Positions 36,301 to 47,449 of a stretch of DNA of 64,000 nt are shown one piece after another. The position numbers and the translations under genes were made by a program. Location: positions 682,001-746,000 of the forward strand of contig NC_082415.1 of the NCBI RefSeq assembly GCF_004011695.2, in the 5' to 3' direction. Each line of letters begins with the position of its first letter. The first letter of the stretch is position 1. This DNA comes from Ascochyta rabiei (taxonomy: Eukaryota > Ascomycota > Dothideomycetes > Pleosporales > Didymellaceae). A model generated the notes under the pieces. That model was not told the DNA's origin. It was given only the letters and a program-made list of their open reading frames with translations, and did no database searches.

Positions 36301-39010
36301 ATATCTTAATTAATTCTGCACAGTATATTTAGATAACATCTTAGTCTTTTCTAACTCCTTAGCTAAACACAAGGAATATATTAAGAAATTTCTTAGCAGA
36401 CTTAAAGATTAAGGATTTTACGTAGATCTAAAGAAATCTAAATTCTATAAGAAACGTATTAAGTTCTTAGGTATAATTATTACTAACAACAGCATACAAA
36501 TAGACCCTAACAAAATTAAAGCTATTTAAGATTAGGAGATGCCTAAAACAGTACCTAACATTCTCTCCTTTCTAGGTTTTACTAGATTTTATTAACATTC
36601 TATTAAAGGGTACTTGTTAATTGCTCTTCCCTTAACACAAGCTGTTAAATCTACTGTTGTTTCTAGACCTTCTAAGAAAGATCTCTTAGTAATCTAATGT
36701 TCTGTCTAGTACTAAGACTTTAAGCCTACTTAGGCCTATAAAGACGCCTTTTATGCCTTAAAAAGCACCTTCTAACTAGATATTATACTCTAACACTTTA
36801 ATCCTATACAGCTAGTTGTTATCTGTACTAATTACTCTAGCTAGGCTATAGGAGGAATTATAAAGCAACAGAATTAAAAAGGTAACCTATAACCTATTAT
36901 ATTCTTCTTAAAAAAACACTTATCTATAGAATGTAATTATAACATCTATAATATAGAACTTATAGCTATTATTTAAGCCTTTAAAGAATAGGAACTAGAA
37001 CTTATAGGCTCCCCTTATATAATATAGGTAATAATAGATTATAAGAACCTAGAAACCTTTATAAAGACTAAGAAGCTTAACTAAAGCTAAGCTTAATAGT
37101 TACTGTTTCTCTCTTAGTTTAATTTTAAAATAATATACGCACCTAGACCTATAAATAGCAAAGCAGATACGTTAAGCTAACGTCCTTAGGACATCTCTAG
37201 AGATAAATAAGACATATAGTTATTAGACACACACTAAATTATCCTAGGACTACGTAACCTAGACCTAGGAGTTACGCCTATAATATAAGCTACTCTGTAA
37301 GCTCTCTCCCTTACTACTAGCAGACAACCTAAATTTATCTTACTAGAAGTTAGGCAATAATAACGTTCTACGCTACTTAGACACCCTTAGCAGAGCCTAA
37401 TAACTTAGAAGATAACTTTAACCTAATAGACAACATTTATAGGATATTACTACTAGATTTACTACTATATCTAGAAGATCCCTAATCTACTAAAGATATA
37501 CTTACTAATATATATATAACTAATACAGCTATACAGAAAATCTTTTCTACTTTAGATAAAAACAACTATAAACTAAGCTCCTAGTTCTGCAAAAACAGCT
37601 ACTACATCTCCCTAGCTAACTGTCACACTATTAGTAAAGGCTCCTCTAGATGCCTGTTTCTAGATAAGACTTAGCTCTATATACCCCCTAACGCACAATT
37701 ACAACACTAGATATTTAACTTATACTATAACTATAAGATTATAGGCTATAAAGGTCCTAAAGCTACTTTATATCTAATAATTAGGCGCTACTATTAGCCT
37801 AGTATACCTTAGTCTATTAAAAAATATTACTAAGCTTATATAGTGTGTAAATATATAAGGCCTTCCTAGGAAGCCTATAACAGTTTCCTTAAACCCCTAC
37901 TAATCCCTAACGCTAGGTAGTTAGATATCTCTGTAGACTACATTTAAGATTTACTAGCTTTATCTCTTAATAGCTAATTATACACAAACCTGCTTATTAT
38001 AGTAGATTATCTTACTAAGCAGTAACACTTCTTCCTGTTAGTTAGCTGCTCTTTAAAGGAATTTGCTTACTACTTTATAGAAAATTTTTACCTCTATAGA
38101 CTTCTACGTACTATTATATCTAATCAAGGTACTTCCTTTATAAACAAATTCTAGAAACGTGTTTACAAACGCCTTTAAATCTTAGCTAAGCTATTAACTT
38201 CTTATTACCTATAAACTAATAGTTAAACTAAATAAGCTAATTAAAGCCTTAAAATCTATTTACAAAAGTACGTTAACTACATATAAAATAATTAGGCTTT
38301 ATAGCTATATCTTACTAGGTTTTAAGCTAATAACACTATTAATATGTCTACTAGACTTATACCTTTCTTTGCAGATCTTAGGTATTATCCTTATAGCAGT
38401 ATACACCCTAGTAAAGACTATACCTAAATAGAACTATTATTAAAAAAAGCTAAAGACTAAATCTTGTATACTAATAAGTTACTCTACACCTACGCTAACC
38501 TTCTAGAATATCTAAAGATTTAGCTTACCTAGGCATAATAAGAACAATAAGCCTAAGCTAATATTTATTGCTAACAGACTCTAAAATACGTAGTTAGTAA
38601 CCTAGTTTAGGTTTCTACACGTAACTAGAATACTACCTAGCCTTTAAAAAAAACTAGACTATAAGTATGCTAGGCTATACTTAGTTACTTATGTTATACA
38701 TAACAGAGCTGCATATAAACTAGACCTGCCTACAGATATAATATTAAAAGGCATATTTCTAGTATTTTACCCTAACTTGCTCTAGGAAACAAGCTAAAAC
38801 AATCTACTAGATTAAGCACTACCTAAACTAACACCTGTAGAGGTTACTAACAACTAGGGTTTAGTCTCTTAAGAATAGTATGTTAACTTATTCCTTAATT
38901 ACAGAAAGCAACGTAGTATATAGAAATACCTTGTTAAATAGTCTAATAACCCTAAACCTACCTAGGAACCTACTAAGTAACATCTTAACTACTATAATGC
39001 GTTCTTGTTT
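33326..39010 (+). pseudogene. Gypsy gag-pol relic (zinc knuckle, RT, RNase H, integrase, chromodomain)
   Basis: Plus-strand relic of the retrotransposon polyprotein. Visible in order: a gag-like region (about 33950-34500); a CCHC zinc knuckle at 34674-34715 in which the His codon has become TAT and one residue is a stop; the RT block with 'VCVDY.ELNNATIKD' near 36025-36075 and YLDN in place of YLDD at 36326-36337; RNase H ('AIGGII', 'ECNYNIYNIELIAII', 'FNFKIIYAPRP', 'KADTLS') at about 36830-37200; an integrase core (about 37920-38180); and a chromodomain ('KYLVK.SNNPKPT.EPT') at about 38870-39010. Stops fall mainly at expected Trp and Gln positions. The 5' part of gag is separated by the copia insertion. 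It cannot encode a functional product. Confidence 0.85.
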
Positions 39011-39663
39011 TACTATAATAATCCTAACAAACTAGTTCTACCAGCACTCTAAATACTAATAGACTAGAAGCCTCACCTAGAAGACACCTTTAACAACAGC
39101 TAGTTTAGCAATCTTAATTAATCTAGTTAAAACAAGATAGGCTAACAAAAGCAGATATATTACTTAATAGAATATTAGGCTGCTTTTAACAGGCTCCTTT
39201 ATAGGTTAAAAACACACCTAAAGACACGCTAAATATAATCTAGACCTACTTAAGCTTACCCTTAGGCTGCTACAGTTTAGTAATTAACTATTAAAAAAGG
39301 TTAACCTTAAAGTTAAGGATAAATCTAGCTCTAACAAATTAATAAATCTCTTTATACTACTCTCTTATATAAGCTCTAAATAGAAAGAGGTACAATTTTT
39401 ACGTTACAGGGTTTATGCAGTAGAAAAAATCTTAGAGGTTATTTTTTTATATAAGGATTTAGAGAAACCTATATAACACTACTAAAGGCATATACCTTAA
39501 TTACACTCTAACTACTAATAGGTTCTTATATAGGATTTCTATATCTCCTTTTCCTTTATTTTTCTTTTACTCTTACTTAAAAAACTGTTAGTATTAGACT
39601 CTTACAGTTACTTATACACAGACTTTAGCTTAAGAGACTTTACTATTTATAAGGAGGGGCATG

Positions 39664-39920
39664 TGTTAGGACTTCTGCTAAGGTAAGATAGTAACCTACT
39701 AGTATGTGTTATAACCTACTAGCAGATTCTATTAAACCTAGTAGAACCTTCCTTTACTTACCTTTACTTTTACTTAGAGAGAGCACAGGCCTTACTACTA
39801 TAAGTAGGCCTCTCTCTCTCTGCCCTCTTGTAGCTCGCTGTCTGCTATTTTGTTCACTCCTCTTTTGAATCTATCAGTTCACCAGATCGCTACTTTTATG
39901 CTTGTGAAGTCTGCCTTACA
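39664..39920 (+). repeat. Right LTR of the gypsy element
   Basis: About 257 bp, ending TTACA before the GCTAT duplication. It has one extra CT in the CTCTCTCT run compared with the left LTR. Its outer 80 bases keep many C and G that are T and A in the left copy. Confidence 0.9.
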
Positions 39921-39925
39921 GCTAT

Positions 39926-41130
39926 ACAGCAGATTAGGTCTCTGCCCTATTAACTCGTACTGATTGCGACGAAGAAAGCCTTTCCCTATCATCTCACAAC
40001 ATAACAAAAAGACATACACCAAACCCACACCCAAGCCAGCAGACACAACAAGCCTTTAACCTCAATTTCCCAAAAACTCAAGCATGCACAACACACCTCC
40101 ACAACCAACAGACACACATTTACGCACGACTTTCCAGCCCTAACTACAAACCTACTTGAACGCATCAGCATCCCCACCGGAAACCAAGAACCTTTCCTAG
40201 CCCTTCCCTAGCCGGGTCTAGTTCAGTCTAGCACAGGCATGCACGTTAATGAGGCTGTACGCTAGGATTAAACTGTTCCACGCATATCCGTTTGTTAGTC
40301 TGATTATGTAATCTAATCCTTTACTTTAACAGCATATCTAGGCTATTGCTCTAGTGCTTGCAGCGACACGTATAAAAAGAGATCGTAGTGTAGAGCTAGC
40401 GCCGGGGGCGTGTGTGTGTGTAATCACGACGCCGCACCACCGGCAGTACCACTACCCATCGCCCATCATTAATCATTCCGTGGTTAGCGATCGTTCGCAG
40501 TACAGCGAGGGTTCGATCGCGCATGCATGCATGCATGTGTGTTGTGTGTGCCTTGCTCCCCTTGTACGTTAATCGTAGTTGTTGGTAATGAGGTGGAGCT
40601 TTGATGATGAGAGACAGGTTTGATGTAAGTGTTCTTTGCACAGTTGCTAGCTTCAAATCCGTTGCTACATAGACGAAGTCGGGTGGAGCGTGCTCACATG
40701 CTTGATCGCCGGTGGCAATTCCAGAGAGTCTCTTAGCAGCAATAGGTCAATTGAGGGCTTGGATTGGGGCCGGACAAGCAACAACATATTCTCCTGTCCG
40801 CTCTGACGTCTTTCGCAATGTTTTTCTGGTTCGGATGCTTTGGGACGACTCATCGGTTGTTGAGCTTCGAAAATTTGGTTTGGTCCAGGCTACCCAAACC
40901 TGGTAACCACCAAACCTACCGCTTCGAGTATCACCCAAGGTTCAGCAGTATTGGCTCCCATATTGCCTATTCTTAGCGAGCTGCGACATTAAATATGACC
41001 TGCACCGCCCTACACCTCCTGCACTGCTGCACTGGTATTTGGCCCCCTCCAAGCACTTCTATACCACAGCTTAGACAACGATAATTCACATCCGCCTTGC
41101 GATCTTAACGAGACTATTCAGTCTTTCAAT
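39926..41130. other. Host island, 5' part, no supported gene
   Basis: Normal base composition resumes right after the retrotransposon. Short simple repeats occur: GTGTGTGTGTG at about 40410-40421 and GCATGCATGCATGCATG at about 40521-40537. No ORF of 60-86 codons here has a recognisable domain. The last few hundred bases should be the promoter of the gene at 41131. Confidence 0.5.
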
Positions 41131-42006
41131 ATGACGTCAGCCACAGGACATCCCTTTCGATTTCTAGATCTACCTGCAGAACTACGTTGCCGCGTGTACG
41201 AATATATCGAATTCTCTAGTACTTGGCACACCCTAGACAGAACACAAGCCCTTATCAAAACGAGAGACTGGCCAATTCCTCCTAAAGCCCAGGTCTACGA
41301 CTCTCGTGTGACCCTTATTCGACCACACACTCCACTTGCGATCGATATCCTAGTAACTTGTTACCTCATTAACAAGGAGGCCCGTCCAATTCTTAAACGC
41401 AAGGTAGAGCACTGCAGAGCTCAGCCTGTACGATATCTTGTAGATTACAGTGCAGCATGGGCAATTGTTGCAGGTTCGAGTGCTTTGAGAAGCTGCCTCG
41501 GTGTAGCGGACTGGTGGCCCTTTAGAAGACGCGAAAATCGAGCGGTTAGGTCCTTTCTTCAGACTTGCGCCCTTGCCCTCTCTCGAACGCGTCAAACACA
41601 GGACGAAACTCGGAACGGAACACAGGATGAAACCCGGAACGATACACAGGACGGAAAACTGAATGGAACACAGAACGGCTCTCGAGGCATACGAACTATC
41701 GAAATAACGATAACCCACAAAAGCGGTATTGTGTATGGCAGGGAGCTCATGGACACCATGATATGGCTTAGTGCGCTTGATTACTACAGTCCAAATCGAC
41801 TAGTATTCATATACAAGTCTCCGCTTCCCGAAATATCAACGCTCCCCACTACGCAGATGATCGATTCCAATGTCTTTGAGGAGCATTTACTACAAATCAT
41901 TCCGAGAGAACCAGGTAATATTGATCAGGCTAGCCCAGGGGTTTTCGTGAGGCCACTTAGAGAAGAAGCTTATGGAACGCATGTAGCGGGCTTGGAGTTT
42001 TACTAG
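41131..42006 (+). CDS. F-box/2EXR-like hypothetical protein with internal repeat
   Basis: An intronless frame of 291 aa. The N-terminus 'FRFLDLPAELRCRVYEYIEF' matches the short helical opening typical of fungal F-box-like and 2EXR proteins, a large and rapidly expanding group of mostly unknown function. Residues around 155-186 contain four imperfect 8-residue units of the type TQDETRNG, coded by a 24-bp tandem repeat at about 41594-41690. No other domain is visible. The gene is uninterrupted although it lies in a 2.9-kb island between two RIP-degraded blocks. Start ATG 41131 has a plausible context (TCAATATGAC). Whether it is expressed is unknown. Confidence 0.65.
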   Translation: MTSATGHPFRFLDLPAELRCRVYEYIEFSSTWHTLDRTQALIKTRDWPIPPKAQVYDSRVTLIRPHTPLAIDILVTCYLINKEARPILKRKVEHCRAQPVRYLVDYSAAWAIVAGSSALRSCLGVADWWPFRRRENRAVRSFLQTCALALSRTRQTQDETRNGTQDETRNDTQDGKLNGTQNGSRGIRTIEITITHKSGIVYGRELMDTMIWLSALDYYSPNRLVFIYKSPLPEISTLPTTQMIDSNVFEEHLLQIIPREPGNIDQASPGVFVRPLREEAYGTHVAGLEFY

Positions 42007-42834
42007 AGGCCGGCAAAGGCAGCAATGTCTTTTTGGATATGGGATCAAGGTCTATACGTTGTATGGGTTCTTTTCACATAGTTGGTCATCAAGTTAAGAA
42101 TCACACCAAATTTCAATTCCCATGATGATAATAAAAAAAGTCAAAACGCCAACCCCCCGGGCCCCCCCCCCTCCTCACAAACCCTCCACGCACCGCATTC
42201 TCTCCGCCACGATGGCGGCGTGGACCGCGTTTCCTACCCAACTATTGTTAGCGCAAATGATAATAAGGTTGTCCCGTCCACCACAGCGCAATAGATGACA
42301 CTTATGCATAGGCTATCTTATGCTAACATAAATCAATGCGCGCCTCAATGCGCGCTCGGTCGCAAGGCCCCCCCCCCTGGCCATCATGGCCTGGGCAGCC
42401 GCCCGAGCTACCTCCTCGGCGGCGAAGAGCTCGGCGGCGAGCTCGACGAGGCGCACACGGCCAGAATACCGGCTCGACCTATGAATCACGTGACGTTAGC
42501 GCAAATGCTTGAATAGTACTACAACGTTACAGTTGGAGCATAGGCCAAGCGAAAACGTGTGATCTCGATGACCGCAGCGGCTGTCGAGGTTGACCGTATC
42601 GAGAGTGTGGGCCTTGCTGGTCTGCCAATGTTGAAGTTTGTGAGCGATGGAGGCATGATGAAATAATTCGGAACATCGTTATTCGAATTTGTGTGGACCG
42701 TGTGTGTTGTATCAAGGAGATTCAGGCCGAAGCGGAGAGTTGAGCTTTGGAAATCGCCGTATTTATCGTGCCTTGTTGGAGCAGTGTGGAACCCGGTCGC
42801 GAGGATATAGAGAGATCGCTTCGTAACGGCGGTG
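42007..42834. other. Host island, 3' part, GC-rich patch with C runs
   Basis: No supported gene. C runs occur near 42154-42171 and 42368-42377. Between about 42379 and 42462 the minus strand is open and reads an Ala/Glu-rich helix-like peptide ('VELAAELFAAEEVARAAAQ'), possibly a fragment of a decayed gene. The remainder shows nothing I can name. Confidence 0.4.
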
Positions 42835-42836
42835 TA

Positions 42837-45800
42837 CCGTGTCCGTGCGCGTGATGCCCGGATTCGCGTGACGCCCCACCAACACCAAATACACTAATCT
42901 TTAACGTATTACAACACAACTAATATAGATCTAATTTAATTAGTAATAGAAGTAATTAAATCCTTAAGACTAGGAGAGGATTTTTTGTATAATAAAGTTG
43001 TAGCTAGGTTTAGTGTTAATAGATTAACGTTAGCTTAGAGACACTAAGGCCTTTAGGTATTACATGCAACTAAGATTATTAAATAATAATAACTTAACCT
43101 ATAATAAGAGATAGAGCTAGTAAAGTATATAGAATTACTTACTAGCTGTTACTTACCTTCTATATAAGAGATAATATAGAATTTTATATTACTACTAGCC
43201 TAAAAACTAGTCTCTAAAAGCTAGGTTACGTGTTTTATTAATAAGTACTCTATCTATCTTATCTTACGTTACTTAACTAAGATAGATTACTAGTGTTATA
43301 ACGCTAATTCCTATAATAAATATAAGCTCTATTTTAACCTACTACAGCATAAGATTACTAAATACTCTATAAAGCCTTACTATATATATAATATAGATAG
43401 GAAGGGCGTTATAATTAGATAGACTACTAGAATAAAATATATATTTAGCAAATGTATATAGATAAAGGGAAAGGTTAAAGCATCTACTTGAGATAGTAAC
43501 TAGGATTAGTAGACGCTTGTAGTGTGTGTGTGTACTAATAGATTAGTATTACTACCTAGGCTTATCTACACGTCTAAGAAGAGTAACATTAAATTAGACT
43601 AGGTAGCTAAAATTAAGCTAAGGGTACACTTAGTAAAAGTTACCTTATCTCTCTTAAGATAGTTAAATAATAAGATTAGGCTTACGTAGCTAGAGTGGGT
43701 GTTTAATTACTATACTAAGGAGAAAGCTTAGAGGAAGTAGAGGTTATTAATACTAGATAGCTATAGATCCTATATAACAATAGACTTTATTAATTACTAT
43801 AATAATAATAAGATACTTCTAGCTATGTTACCTTCTTACTTAACCTAGACACTCTAGCTACTTAATATAGTGCTGTTTAAGCCTCTATTAATAGTATACT
43901 TAAAAGCTATTATAATAGAGATCTATAAGTCTTAAAACTATATATATATTAAGAAAGTAGACTTTTTTTAGCTCTTCTATTAGGTGTAGATCTCTAGCTT
44001 TACTAAAAAGCTAATACTTAAGTCCTTTAAAGTAACAGGTATCTATCTACTTAATCCTAATATTATGCTTAATTACTTTGCTAAAACACTACTAGAGAGC
44101 TTAGAGAGCTTAGATTTAGATACTACGTTATCTTCTATTTATAGTAATAAAGACTAGCTTAAAATAGAAATATTATTATAGAGGGTTGCTAGAGATAAGA
44201 GTAGGTATAACGCTAAAAAGATAAGATAATTAATCTACTATATCTTAGTTAAGGCCTTACTCCTCTAATATAAGATAGATAGCTTTAAAAAGACCCTTAA
44301 AAAGTAGAAGAAGTATAAGAAGAAGAATAAAGCCTTAAATATATAGTAGTAAAAGAAGTACTACAGTAGTGCTATTTTCTAGTTACTAAGAAAGATTAAA
44401 GAAGTACGCTTCTATAAAAGGATAAGAAAGTAAGAAGAGAAGGAGGAAGTACTTAGAAAAGTAACTAATAAGGATCTAGCAGCTGCTAAGAAGCTAGTTA
44501 AGGAGATAGAGAAGGAGAAGAAGCGTATAGTAAGAGAGGCAGCTAAGAAGAAGTATAAGAAGGAAAAGGCTAATATAGCAAATTAGAAGGCTAAACAGAA
44601 GGCTAAAAAGTAGTATTAATAATAAGAGCTTAATACTATAAAAGCTATATAATTACCTTAAAAGAGTAAAAAGAAAGCTTTATAAGTAACCTAGCTAAAA
44701 AAGTATTAAAAATATACTCTTAGGGATAATATTAGTAGACGTAGTCCCCTATTACTGCCTCTAGCTGCCCTAACTATTTCTACCTGCAGTAGCTGTAATA
44801 TTACACTTCTAAGTAAATATAAATAGGCTAAATTAATTATAAGTATTACTTTACTACTCTACTATAAATTCTTATAATAATAGCTATTATAGGTGGCTAT
44901 ATAACCTTATCTCTATATAACGTATTTAACAGGTAAGTCGGCTACACAGGCGAGTTGGCCACTCTACTAAGACCACACCAACATTCTACCTTATAACGCA
45001 ATGACTTAACAACAACATAAACCTACGCCCTTAAAAGAGGCTGTAATACAGCTTGCGCTCTAGGCACTTAAATAAGACGCAAACCTTACTATATAACGCG
45101 CTGCAGCTATATACAACGCGCCTTACAGCACACTACATAATTAATACACAGGACAACCTGCACAAGCTAATTATATGCTAAGTTAACAGAATATAGATTA
45201 GACTAAGAAGGATGTAATTGCTAAGTACATTCTTAAGCTAGATGTACAAGGATTTGCCCCTTAGCTAGCTGCTATAGCTAATATAGCTAATTCTTTACAT
45301 ACTAAGCACAATATAGGCCATGTTAGCATAAACTAGCCTAATATATTTATTAAGCGCTGCCCTAACCTTAAAGTAAAGTTTAATTGTAAGTACAACTATA
45401 AGAGAGCCCTCTATAAGGATCTAGAGATTATATAAGGCTGGTTTAGGCTTATAGCAAATGTTAAAGCTAAGTATAGCATCTAGAATAATAACATGTACAA
45501 CTTTAATAAGACAGGCTTTATAATAGGCTAGATATCCGCAGGAGTAGTTATTACAGGTTTAGAGCGTTAAGGACGGCTAAAGGCAGTGCAGCAGGGTAAT
45601 TAAGAGTAGACAACGGTTATATAGGGCATTAATGGCACAGGGTAGGCTATTCTACCATTTATTATCTTTAAAGGCTGCAACTACCTCTCTACCTAGTACA
45701 AAGAGGATGATCTGCCCTATAATTGGGTTATTAGAGTCTCTAAGAACAGATAGACTACTAACAAGCTTGGTCTAGACTGGTTAAAGCACTTTAATGCCTA

Positions 45801-46843
45801 TATAAAGACGCGCACCTAAGGAGTACACTAGCTACTCCTTATTAATAGCTACAAGAGCCACAACTCCCTTAACTTCTAACAATACTGTAAGGAAGTAAAT
45901 ATTATTATACTGTATATGCCTCTGCACTTATCTTACCTCTTATAACTACTAGATGTAGGTTATTTTACCCCTCTAAAGAAGGTATATAGGCACTAAGCTA
46001 AGAATCTTATATATAACTATATTACTTATATTACTAAAACTAAGTTCCTATTATACTTTATAGGCGCCTATAAGGAGACATTTACTTCTAGCAATATCTA
46101 AGGAGGCTTCTAAGGCGCTAGAATAGTCCCCTTTAACCTAGAACGGGTTATAATAGGTCTTAATGTCCGCCTACGTACCCTACCGCTACCTACTATAGAA
46201 GATAAGCTCTAGCAGTCCCAGACCCTAAGCACTACCCTGCAATTAGTGTTGTAATTAACGCTGGTTTAAGAGAGGATTTAAAGGCATACAAGCAGCTTAC
46301 TAACTTTAATAGTTAAGGCCTTTAAAAAGCTTGCTAAAGGCGCAGCTATAGTAGCGCATAAGCTAGTGTTAGCTTAAAGGGAGATTACTAGGCTTTAAGC
46401 AGTAAATAAGGCTGCTACGCAACGTAGATTGCATAAAAGAAAGCAGTTACAGCAGGAGAGAGTCCTAACAGCTAAGGAAGGCCTTTAATTAACTACTCTA
46501 ACTAAGTTTAGGGCGTATAGTAATAGTAAGAAGGTAAGGAAGTAAGTATGTGTTAAAGGAGGTAAGGTAACCTAAAGACGCTGTAAAAAGTGCTACAATA
46601 TAGGGCATAACTTGCGCACGTGTAAAAAGCCTAAAGAAGGTGTTACTAAATAATATTATATACTGTACTACTATAAATAATGCCAATGTAGGCTAATGCA
46701 AGCCATAATAGGGTAGAATGTTGGTGTGGTCTTGGCAGAGTGGCCGACTCGCCTGTGTGGCCGACTCACCTGTTGAATACGTTAAGCGTTAAGGCAGTTA
46801 GTGGGGCGTCACGCGAATCTGGGCATCACGCGCACGGACACGG
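42837..46843 (+). mobile_element. Pogo-like DNA transposon, family A, carrying copy B2
   Basis: TA at both borders (42835-42836, 46844-46845). The ends begin CCGTGTCCGTGCGCGTGATG and contain two CGCGTGAYGC motifs 17 bp apart; the right end is the inverse. Without the nested Fot1-like copy the element is about 2.14 kb. The plus strand carries a heavily RIP-mutated transposase of the CENP-B/DDE_1 (pogo) type: segments at about 43095-43470 align with the better preserved copy at 47450-49577. Its C-terminal part (about 44390-44620) is rich in Lys/Glu codons. Confidence 0.88.
44920..46782 (+). mobile_element. Fot1-like DNA transposon copy B2 (1863 bp), nested in family A element
   Basis: TA at both borders (44918-44919, 46783-46784). 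Ends match copy B1, with two tandem 17-bp units at each side. The transposase relic runs on the plus strand from ATG 45001 to about 46652 and ends in a zinc knuckle (RCKKCYN.GHNLRTC) near 46575-46625. About 550 codons is the usual length for Fot1 transposases. TAG/TAA codons are frequent, including the third codon. By eye it matches B1 nearly base for base over long stretches, with scattered transitions only. Confidence 0.9.
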
Positions 46844-46845
46844 TA

Positions 46846-47107
46846 GCGAAGAACGTTTAATGCGATAATATCAAACACTCGTACAATAGGCTGCTATGAG
46901 CCGCTTCCAGTGTTTGCACCTTGAGACAGAGCAACTTAGAAGGCAACTACGATAGACAGTATACTAACATTTGTGGTAGCAGCGGCAGCGGTGTCGTGCC
47001 TATAAGTTAGTTGTTAGCTTGTATCTTACTTGCAGTCGGTTTAGAGATGCTTAGGATCAACCTGCTGTTGTTGTTGTTGTTGTTGTTGTTGTTGCTGCTG
47101 CTGTTGC

Positions 47108-47173
<66 letters not shown>

Positions 47174-47447
47174 GGTGGTGGTGGTTGTGGTGGTGGTGGC
47201 AGCGGTCTTGAATTGCTCGTGATACAGATCAGGAGAAGAGACGGCGCAGAAGTATTATGTCAACGATATGCTAGGCTCTTTCCACATACTTCCACGTGGG
47301 TATCTGACATAGCGCGTGCTCTTTCCGATCAGCAATTATAGGATAGCAAGTCTATCCCAACGCAGCACTCCAACGCTAATCCAAGTAGGTCATCGCGTTT
47401 GAGAATACCATTAGTGTCACACAAAAAGTGACCAGCCGGCTAATCTC
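46846..47447. other. About 600 bp of host DNA between two transposons
   Basis: Normal composition with a long trinucleotide array at 47062-47200. No supported gene. The array would read poly-Gln on the minus strand or poly-Leu on the plus strand, but neither frame joins recognisable coding sequence. Confidence 0.5.
47062..47200 (+). repeat. Trinucleotide array (CTG/TTG then TGG)
   Basis: About 37 CTG or TTG units followed by about nine TGG/TTG units. Clean triplet phasing suggests past or present coding on the minus strand (CAG/CAA glutamine tract), but the flanks do not support a gene. Confidence 0.85.
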
Positions 47448-47449
47448 TA

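Larger units (their letters stand above)
22506..39920 (+). mobile_element. Ty3/gypsy chromodomain LTR retrotransposon, RIP-degraded, with nested insertions
   Basis: Two LTRs of about 255 bp (22506-22760, 39664-39920) start TGTTAGGACTTCTGC and end in CTACCTTATA or CTGCCTTACA. A 5-bp target duplication GCTAT lies directly outside both ends (22501-22505, 39921-39925). A polypurine tract AGGAGGGGCATG precedes the right LTR. The element reads on the plus strand. Without the 8.9-kb copia insertion it is about 8.5 kb. The order gag zinc knuckle, RT, RNase H, integrase and chromodomain identifies a chromovirus-type gypsy. Nearly every Trp and Gln position in these domains is a stop, so it is dead. 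Confidence 0.93.

Noticed and set aside
47011..47211. Poly-Leu/Trp ORF
   Set aside because: Produced by the triplet array reading open in several frames; no unique coding sequence attached.
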